Source: CAJQQK01 sp051010015 (GTDB lineage Bacteria > Pseudomonadota > Alphaproteobacteria > Rhizobiales > Hyphomicrobiaceae). Taken from it: a DNA stretch of 5,056 nt. The notes beneath the pieces are model-generated. The model worked only from the letters and a program-made list of their open reading frames with translations. It was not told the origin of the DNA and did no database searches. Made by a program: the position numbers and the translations under genes. The stretch lies in NCBI GenBank assembly GCA_051010015.1, contig JBPCVZ010000100.1:1-5056 (forward strand), in the 5' to 3' direction. Shown in pieces: positions 1-3,546 of the stretch. Positions within the stretch are counted from its first letter, which is position 1. Every line of letters starts with the position of its first letter.

Positions 1-58
1 GTGTTGCATCCACACCAATAAGGCCGTCGTTCTGGCCGCGTGACAGTCGTTTCTCTGA

Positions 59-76
59 CGTATGGTTTCTCATACG
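59..76. repeat. Short perfect dyad CGTATG-N6-CATACG
   Basis: CGTATG at 59-64 and CATACG at 71-76 form a perfect inverted repeat with a 6-base spacer. Its right arm runs into the first copy of the 9-base direct repeat ATACGCCTA (72-80). It could bind a dimeric regulator or a recombinase. No neighbouring gene decides which, and chance is possible. Confidence 0.35.
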
Positions 77-277
77 CCTAATCATGAAATGCCCGCCTAT
101 AGCGCTGCAAGAGGCTCGAACGGGCCATTCCATAGAAGCTTGGTGCGCTCGGTGCTGGCCGTGGCGTTTAAAGGCTCTCAGAGCGAGAAATCCGCGATTA
201 ATCGGTTGGAGCATTCGTCTTAGGCGGGTCGATCGTCCGCCCACTGACTGGGTTCATCGCCTTTTATGATACGCCTA
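72..277. repeat. Direct repeat ATACGCCTA, two copies 197 bp apart
   Basis: ATACGCCTA occurs at 72-80 and again at 269-277 in the same orientation. Similarity continues loosely after each copy (ATCAT versus CACAT). The second copy overlaps the TATGAT promoter-like hexamer at 265-270. Possible readings are paired binding sites or flanks of an old insertion. Nothing between the copies looks like a transposase. Confidence 0.35.
244..270 (+). promoter_or_regulatory. Weak sigma-70-like promoter candidate
   Basis: TATGAT at 265-270 matches five of six bases of the -10 consensus. CTGACT at 244-249 matches four of six of the -35 consensus, but the 15-base spacer is shorter than the usual 16-18. If used, transcription would begin near 277 and meet the rightward terminator at 399-447, giving a transcript of about 170 nt. 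This is pattern matching only. Confidence 0.25.
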
Positions 278-447
278 CACATATGGTGCCAGCTTGGGCA
301 GTCCGAGGTTCACTGAACTCAGCTTGAAAACAAGCCGCAATGCACTACATCAGAGTCGGGATAGTCATCACTCCCCCCGAATGGCTAATCTCCTAGTGTG
401 GACCGCCGTGCCAAGCCCCCAACCCAGCTCGGCGGTCCATTTTTATT
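277..447 (+). ncRNA. Possible small structured RNA ending at an intrinsic terminator
   Basis: A good rightward terminator (399-447) has no protein gene before it, so a non-coding transcript is one explanation. The stretch before it has two small hairpins: GAGGTTC/GAACTC at 305-320 with one bulged G, and GCTTG-AAAA-CAAGC at 322-335. The weak promoter candidate at 244-270 would start it. I do not recognise a known RNA family. The alternative is that the terminator belongs to a gene lost from this degraded region. Confidence 0.22.
399..447 (+). terminator. Intrinsic terminator for rightward transcripts
   Basis: TGGACCGCCG at 399-408 pairs perfectly with CGGCGGTCCA at 430-439. This gives a 10-bp GC-rich stem with a 21-base loop, followed at once by TTTTTATT (440-447). 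The T-tract follows the stem only on the plus strand, which fixes the direction. No recognisable plus-strand gene precedes it in the window. Confidence 0.75.
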
Positions 448-454
448 GGGCAAC

Positions 455-489
455 AAAAAGGGCCGCTACGCGTTCGCACGTAACGACCC
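455..489 (-). terminator. Intrinsic terminator for leftward transcripts
   Basis: Read on the minus strand, bases 489-477 pair with 472-460 in a 13-bp stem with a CGAA loop, followed by TTTTT (459-455). Three positions are G-U wobbles on the minus-strand RNA and would be C-A mismatches on the plus-strand RNA. Both the wobbles and the T-tract therefore point to leftward transcription. It probably served the outer-membrane protein gene whose stop lies at 692. It faces the rightward terminator at 399-447 with 7 bases between their T/A tracts. Confidence 0.72.
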
Positions 490-691
490 TCTCTCGATCT
501 ACATCATGCGGTGAGGTTCACGATGCAAATCACCTCACTATGCTCTTTACGATAACGACGAATTTGGCCAGACCATAAGATGCCTACGGAGGACGGTCTG
601 GCGGTCATCATAAGATCATGTTGCCGTTTCGCACACACGCCTTAGTATCGAGCAGTAGAGCAAAGCAGAGCCGAGAACAGCAAACTGACTG
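490..691. other. Non-coding spacer with two hairpins
   Basis: This stretch separates the leftward terminator from the stop codon of the outer-membrane gene remnant. Two perfect inverted repeats stand out: GTGAGGT (511-517) with ACCTCAC (532-538), and GCCAGACC (567-574) with GGTCTGGC (595-602). Neither has a T-tract. CATAAGAT occurs at 574-581 and 609-616. The reading frames are short and unremarkable. It may be the 3' untranslated region of the minus-strand transcript. Confidence 0.45.
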
Positions 692-900
692 CTAGAACCT
701 ATAATTTATGGACAGTTTACCTGTCTGGATCGTTGGCCTTATGTCGGCGCTGACGGAATCATTGATTTCTGGGGCGATGCCTGGCAGCAGATTGAGCTTT
801 TCAGAGCCCATTCGTGTGTAGCGATATTCTGCTTTCAGGGTCCAATTAGCAGTCAGTTTCGTTTCTACGCCGCCACCGATGAAATACCCAGAGACATCAC
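692..900 (-). pseudogene. C-terminal remnant of an outer-membrane beta-barrel protein, cut by the IS
   Basis: Translating leftward from the IS junction gives 68 residues beginning DVSGYFIGGGVETKL and ending GKLSINYRF, then TAG at 694-692. The alternating beta-strand pattern, the GGGVE...LTANW.LKAEYRY segment and the terminal aromatic Phe are typical of the last strands of small porin-like outer-membrane proteins of alphaproteobacteria (Omp25/Omp31-like). The C-terminal Phe is the signal read by the outer-membrane assembly machinery. About two thirds or more of a normal barrel and the signal peptide are missing. Upstream the frame runs into the insertion sequence and meets a stop within it at about 921-919. 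Beyond the element no barrel sequence continues. No start codon or ribosome site serves the fragment, so it should not make a functional protein. The exact family is inferred from pattern. Confidence 0.78.
897..900. repeat. Left copy of IS target duplication (TCAC)
   Basis: TCAC directly precedes the left inverted repeat at 901, and the same four bases directly follow the right inverted repeat (2508-2511). A 4-5 bp duplication fits the IS1380 family. It falls within the outer-membrane protein remnant. Confidence 0.68.
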
Positions 901-924
901 CCTGAATCCGTGAGGTAGGCTAAC
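901..924 (+). repeat. IS left terminal inverted repeat
   Basis: Reading inward, this end begins CCTGAATCCG and finishes TGAGGTAGGCTAAC. Against the reverse complement of the right end, 18 of 24 bases match with a 2-base gap in the middle. This end lies downstream of the transposase gene. Confidence 0.62.
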
Positions 925-948
925 AGTTCCGCGCGGCAGGTTTGAACA

Positions 949-962
949 GAGCGCTTGCGCTC
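949..962. repeat. Palindrome GAGCGC-TT-GCGCTC inside the IS
   Basis: A perfect 6-bp inverted repeat with a 2-base centre sits between the left inverted repeat and the transposase stop codon. It may be a structural or protein-binding element of the IS end. No function is visible from sequence. Confidence 0.35.
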
Positions 963-1006
963 CGCGCTGCAGCGTGGTCGTGAACTCGTCCAGGCTTCGC
1001 ACTTCG

Positions 1007-1024
1007 CGGGGCTCGACCGCCCCG
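1007..1024 (-). terminator. Terminator-like hairpin after the transposase gene
   Basis: CGGGGC (1007-1012) pairs with GCCCCG (1019-1024) across a 6-base loop, 27 bases past the transposase stop in the direction of transcription. No T-tract follows on the minus strand, so it is at best a partial or Rho-assisted terminator, or simply a feature of a GC-rich IS end. Confidence 0.25.
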
Positions 1025-1051
1025 TCGCCTGGAACCCCAGCAATGGTCTTG

Positions 1052-2419
1052 TCAGTCCGATGCAAGCTTGGCGTAGACGGCCTCAAAGCTCGGGAATGCC
1101 GGGCAGTGGCGAGAGAACTTGAGCGCCATCTGGCGGCCGCTCTCGATAACGCGGGCCGCCACGTACATCAGTTCCTGCATCACGGTCCTGAGCCGGCGGC
1201 GCTTCGCCTCATGCCGGATCGGCGCGTCAGGCCCGGTGAGCCCTTCAAGGCCGATCCAGCGCAGAATATTGTAGGCGAGCACGGCGCACGCCATCACCAG
1301 ATCGTTAGTAGCGAATTTGCCAGACGGCAGTCGCTCGATGTCCAGATCGGTCTTGAACTCAGAATGGAACTGCTCGGAGGTTGCATGGTCGCAGTAGAGC
1401 GCGATGATCTTCTCGTCCGAGCACTCACATTCGCCCAAGCTCGCCCACCATCCTTCGATCTCGATGTGGGGCACCAGCAGGCGCGCGCCATGCTTGTCTA
1501 TGGTGCGCTCGATCACACGAATGACACGGCGGAAAGTGCGTGTGGTGCCGTCGAACGTCTCCTCGACATCCTCGCTGAATACGCCCACGCGCTTGCCCTC
1601 GCGCGGAAAGCTCCAGTGTGAGACTTCCTTCTCCGTGCGCTCTAGCCACGCGCCGAGGTCCTGCCGGCGCGGGTTCCACTTAATGATGAACTCGACGCTC
1701 TCCCGATCGAACTCAGCGCGGTTCTCGGCAGCGTCCTGACCGCTATCGAGACGAGCCAGCAGCTTGTGCGGGGTGAGGCGCTTGGCGCGCGGGATCACCC
1801 GCTCGAGGTAATGGATGAACTCGGACTGTCCATGCTGGCTCCCTGGTCGCAGCTCGCAGGCGAGGCACCAGCCCTCCTGTCCGAGATAGGCGGCAAGCGG
1901 TGCATAGCCGTTGAAGCCCTTGTAGGTGTAGCTGACGCCTTCCTTCTTGGAGCCTGAGTTGTCCATCGGGAACACGTCGATATCGAGTGGAGTGAGCTTC
2001 AGCTTGCGTGGCGCGGAGCAAGTACCCTGCACGATCACCACCGGCGTAACGGTTGCGCCGACGTTGCGGATGAAGGCGATGGCCGCGGTGTCGAGATGTG
2101 GGATCATCGCTTGCGCCTGCTCGTCGAAGCGCTGACGCAGGCTGGGACTCGACGGCACCTTCCCGATCCCCAGTGAGGTCCTGAAAAAGGTGTCCTGGCG
2201 TTTGGCCTCGACGGCGTCGAAATCGCTCTTGCCCGTGCACAGCAGTCCGACATAGCTCGTCACGCAGTCGGCGTGCGCAATGCCGTGGCGCAGCGGGATC
2301 TGATCAAGGTCGGCACGCAGCTTCGTGTGGCCGAGTGCGCGCCCAACGAGGGCAAGGCCGGCATGAGAAGTGGTGGTATCGCTGTCGGATTGCACGATCT
2401 CGAAGCGCCGCATCTGCAT
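1052..2419 (-). CDS. IS1380-family transposase (DDE type)
   Basis: This 455-residue protein is full length for IS1380-family transposases and should catalyse cut-and-paste or copy movement of the element by binding its inverted repeats. The family block is clear: LDIDVFPMDNSGSKKEG at about 145-161, then the TYKGFNGYAPLAAYLGQEG segment at 165-183 and LRPGSQHGQSEF at 190-201. Likely catalytic acidic residues are in the LDIDVFP segment (Asp146 or Asp148), RLDSG (Asp225) and SEQFHSEFKTDL (Glu354). These are assigned by pattern, not alignment. No frameshift or internal stop is present, so it could be active. ATG occurs at 2419 and again at 2413. GGGTGA on the coding strand (2425-2420) touches the first ATG but sits six bases before the second, so translation may begin at 2413 and make 453 residues. 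The gene is read toward the outer-membrane remnant. Confidence 0.93.
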   Translation of the reverse strand: MQMRRFEIVQSDSDTTTSHAGLALVGRALGHTKLRADLDQIPLRHGIAHADCVTSYVGLLCTGKSDFDAVEAKRQDTFFRTSLGIGKVPSSPSLRQRFDEQAQAMIPHLDTAAIAFIRNVGATVTPVVIVQGTCSAPRKLKLTPLDIDVFPMDNSGSKKEGVSYTYKGFNGYAPLAAYLGQEGWCLACELRPGSQHGQSEFIHYLERVIPRAKRLTPHKLLARLDSGQDAAENRAEFDRESVEFIIKWNPRRQDLGAWLERTEKEVSHWSFPREGKRVGVFSEDVEETFDGTTRTFRRVIRVIERTIDKHGARLLVPHIEIEGWWASLGECECSDEKIIALYCDHATSEQFHSEFKTDLDIERLPSGKFATNDLVMACAVLAYNILRWIGLEGLTGPDAPIRHEAKRRRLRTVMQELMYVAARVIESGRQMALKFSRHCPAFPSFEAVYAKLASD

Positions 2420-2425
2420 TCACCC
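2420..2425 (-). promoter_or_regulatory. Ribosome binding site of the transposase, bearing on the start
   Basis: GGGTGA on the minus strand directly abuts the ATG at 2419 and lies six bases before the ATG at 2413. Normal spacing favours 2413 as the true start. The sequence is only a moderate Shine-Dalgarno match. Confidence 0.45.
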
Positions 2426-2446
2426 GCCAAGTGAGCCGCCCTTGGC
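2426..2446 (-). promoter_or_regulatory. Leader hairpin just before the transposase ribosome site
   Basis: GCCAAG (2426-2431) and CTTGGC (2441-2446) form a perfect 6-bp stem with a 9-base loop, next to the ribosome site at 2425-2420. Several IS families use leader structures to limit transposase translation from outside transcripts. Whether this one does so is inference. Confidence 0.35.
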
Positions 2447-2459
2447 AGAAAATCTAGTC

Positions 2460-2471
2460 GATTCGCGAATC
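2460..2471. repeat. Perfect 12-bp palindrome GATTCGCGAATC
   Basis: This perfect palindrome lies inside the IS, between the right inverted repeat (2482-2507) and the transposase start. That is where the transposase promoter should lie. TAGATT on the minus strand just downstream (2457-2452) is a weak -10 candidate. A repressor or host-factor site is possible but unproven. Confidence 0.35.
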
Positions 2472-2481
2472 ACATCAGAGC

Positions 2482-2507
2482 GTTAGTCCACATCAGCCGA
2501 ATTGAAG
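2482..2507 (-). repeat. IS right terminal inverted repeat
   Basis: Read inward on the minus strand, this end begins CTTCAATTCG and ends with TGATGTGGACTAAC. It matches the left end over 18 of 24 positions with a 2-base insertion. It is the end upstream of the transposase gene. Confidence 0.62.
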
Positions 2508-2511
2508 TCAC
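2508..2511. repeat. Right copy of IS target duplication (TCAC)
   Basis: TCAC directly follows the right inverted repeat and equals the four bases before the left one (897-900). On the coding strand of the outer-membrane remnant the duplication reads GTGA. Rejoining the flanks does not rebuild a barrel gene. Confidence 0.68.
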
Positions 2512-2723
2512 TGAAACAGGCAAGACTCACCAATGTCCGAAGCTTGATCTTTGCGACCGTGTGGCGCGTGCACGACTCGCGTGTCGATGAAGCACCACGC
2601 CAGCACTCGTAGCAGCGGCTCATGTCCGCTTTGACCAGAATCGGTCTTACACATTGGAAAAGTAAGGCAATGCTAAACTTCGGCAATGGAACAACGGCCG
2701 CTAAACAAGGATTGATGGCAACG

Positions 2724-2743
2724 GTTTGCACAGGTACGCAAAC
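2724..2743. promoter_or_regulatory. Dyad GTTTGC-N8-GCAAAC upstream of the operon
   Basis: GTTTGC at 2724-2729 and GCAAAC at 2738-2743 form a perfect 6-bp inverted repeat with an 8-base spacer, 79 bases before the DUF3489 start. The spacing suits a dimeric regulator or a recombinase half-site pair. It could be an operator for the operon. Confidence 0.38.
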
Positions 2744-2749
2744 TTGAAA

Positions 2750-2768
2750 CCTCGCGCGATACGCGAGG
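2750..2768 (+). promoter_or_regulatory. Leader hairpin CCTCGCG-CGATA-CGCGAGG
   Basis: A perfect 7-bp GC-rich stem with a 5-base loop lies 53 bases before the DUF3489 start. No T-tract follows on either strand, so it is not a standard terminator. It could be an operator or an mRNA leader structure for the operon. Confidence 0.4.
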
Positions 2769-2809
2769 CTTGAGGTGGTGCAAGCGCCGCAATTGTGCAG
2801 CGCCCATCC

Positions 2810-2815
2810 AGGAGA
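2810..2815 (+). promoter_or_regulatory. Ribosome binding site AGGAGA for the DUF3489 gene
   Basis: AGGAGA sits six bases before ATG at 2822, a near-ideal arrangement. It settles the start over an in-frame GTG at 2795 that would place this site inside the coding sequence. Confidence 0.8.
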
Positions 2816-2821
2816 CACCTC

Positions 2822-3067
2822 ATGACCACAAAGCGCAGCCCCCGTCCCGTCTCGACTAAGACAAAGGCGTGCCTTGGCCTTCTCGGCCGCAAGCGTGGCG
2901 CAACTCTCGCCGAGTTAATGACGGCCACCGGCTGGCAGGCACACAGCGTTCGCGGCTTCTTGTCCGGCACTGTCAAGAATAAGCTCGGTTTGGCCGTTTC
3001 GTCATTGAAAGATGATGATGGCATACGCCGCTACAGGCTCTTGAGCGATCGCAAGACCACGCGATGA
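2822..3067 (+). CDS. DUF3489 domain protein
   Basis: This small basic protein of 81 residues carries the DUF3489 signature. A Lys/Arg-rich N-terminus is followed by LLGRKRGATLAELMTATGW at about 20-38, then QAHSVRGFLSG (39-49), KNKLGLAVSS (52-61) and DGIRRYRL (66-73). The predicted layout of short helices followed by a small beta-hairpin suggests a helix-turn-helix or winged-helix DNA-binding fold, with GATLAELMTATGWQAHSVRGFL as the helix-turn-helix. This is an inference from pattern; the family has no established function that I know of. The start is fixed by a strong AGGAGA site. The stop overlaps the next gene's ATG by four bases (ATGA at 3064-3067), so the two are probably translated together. 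It may act as a regulator or accessory DNA-binding factor for the downstream recombinase. Confidence 0.88.
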   Translation: MTTKRSPRPVSTKTKACLGLLGRKRGATLAELMTATGWQAHSVRGFLSGTVKNKLGLAVSSLKDDDGIRRYRLLSDRKTTR

Positions 3068-3546
3068 CAGATCCAGAAGCCGAACAGATCAGCGCTCTAC
3101 AGGACTTCGATACGGCAGCCCTGCGGCACCGGTGGCGTGCGCTAACGGGACGACGGCTGCCCTCACACCTCCCGCGCTCCCTGATCTTGCGCCTGCTCGC
3201 GTATCACATTCAGGCGGACGCGTTCGGTGATCTCGGTGCCGGCACGGCGCGTATCCTGGACCGTATCGCGAAACAGCAGCAGAACCAGCCAGGCAAGGGC
3301 AAGCCGACCTTGGAGAGTCTCGGCCTGTCCTCGCGCGGTGAACGCAAGTTGAGCCTGGGCACCGTCCTCGTGCGCGAGCATGCTGGCACAAACCACCACG
3401 TCATGGTGGTGGAAGAGGGGTTTGCCTGGAATGGCACGACCTACCGCAGTCTCTCGGAAGTAGCCCGAGCAATCACCGGGACACGCTGGAATGGTCGCCG
3501 GTTCTTTGGCCTCTCTGGTCCAAAACGCAAGGCCAAAACGGAATGA
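3064..3546 (+). CDS. DUF2924 domain protein
   Basis: The protein has 160 residues. The N-terminal half, with WRALTGRRLPSHLPRSLILRLLAYHIQADAFG at about 24-55, is the DUF2924 hallmark and is helical and Arg-rich. A Gln/Lys/Gly-rich linker (70-82) leads to a second part with LGTVLVREHAGTNHHVMVVEEG (98-119) and the closing block FAWNGTTYRSLSEVARAITGTRWNGRRFFGL (120-150). That last block resembles the short RAMA-type module found with DNA methylases and restriction enzymes. This is my reading, not a search result. The start has no strong ribosome site; the ATGA overlap with the DUF3489 stop points to translational coupling. Its own stop overlaps the recombinase start in the same way. A DNA-binding accessory role beside the recombinase is likely, but the biochemical function is unknown. 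Confidence 0.88.
   Translation: MTDPEAEQISALQDFDTAALRHRWRALTGRRLPSHLPRSLILRLLAYHIQADAFGDLGAGTARILDRIAKQQQNQPGKGKPTLESLGLSSRGERKLSLGTVLVREHAGTNHHVMVVEEGFAWNGTTYRSLSEVARAITGTRWNGRRFFGLSGPKRKAKTE

Larger units (their letters stand above)
1..276. other. Unassigned region, no confident gene
   Basis: Both strands carry open frames here, but none reads like a recognisable protein. The plus frame from base 3 to 269 is rich in Trp, Arg and Pro, as out-of-frame translations of GC-rich DNA often are. A minus frame is open from about 262 to the left edge, with possible ATG starts at 214 and nearer the edge, and could be the beginning of a gene lying to the left. Its last visible residues read SRGQNDGLIGVDAT, which I do not recognise. 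A GGCGG/CCGCC hairpin lies at 223-241 without a T-tract. I would not annotate a gene here without sequence from further left. Confidence 0.5.
901..2507 (-). mobile_element. IS1380-family insertion sequence, 1607 bp, apparently complete
   Basis: The element is bounded by imperfect inverted repeats (901-924 and 2482-2507) and flanked by a 4-bp direct repeat TCAC. It holds a single intact transposase gene on the minus strand. A length of about 1.6 kb, one long transposase frame and a 4-bp duplication all fit the IS1380 family. The right-hand non-coding end (2420-2507) would carry the transposase promoter and leader, and the left-hand end (901-1051) is the downstream flank. It has landed in an outer-membrane protein gene remnant. 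The boundaries were worked out by hand from matched ends and the duplication, so an error of a base or two is possible. Confidence 0.8.
2512..2821. other. Intergenic region between the IS and the recombinase operon
   Basis: No gene is supported here. Minus-strand frames are open and Cys/Arg-rich but resemble no family. One in-frame fusion to the outer-membrane remnant would read KIKLRTLVSLACFS before the junction, which is not barrel sequence. A small inverted repeat GACC-AGAATC-GGTC lies at 2633-2646 within a stretch (about 2620-2657) that resembles the AAAGCGGACAT-type dispersed intergenic repeats I associate with Bradyrhizobium and relatives. That match is from memory and is weak. The right part should hold the promoter of the three-gene operon, but I see no convincing -35/-10 pair. 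Confidence 0.45.

Noticed and set aside
294..578. Plus-strand open frame of 94 codons
   Set aside because: It runs straight through both terminator hairpins (399-489), has no ribosome binding site, and its product is Ser/Thr-rich without any recognisable pattern.
974..1621. Plus-strand open frame of 215 codons
   Set aside because: It lies antisense to the IS1380 transposase, whose protein sequence is clearly recognisable on the minus strand. The plus-strand product resembles nothing I know, and the frame is explained by GC-rich codon use opposite a real gene.
1743..2240. Minus-strand open frame of 165 codons
   Set aside because: It overlaps the transposase in another frame of the same strand and is Arg-, Gln- and Pro-rich, as is usual for out-of-frame reading.
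2483..2818. Minus-strand open frame of 111 codons beside the IS
   Set aside because: It crosses the IS boundary at 2507/2508 and includes the right inverted repeat. The product is Cys-rich and unlike any family I know, and it does not supply the missing part of the outer-membrane protein.
2795..2821. Upstream GTG start adding nine residues to the DUF3489 protein
   Set aside because: The AGGAGA ribosome site at 2810-2815 would lie within the extension and is ideally placed for ATG at 2822.
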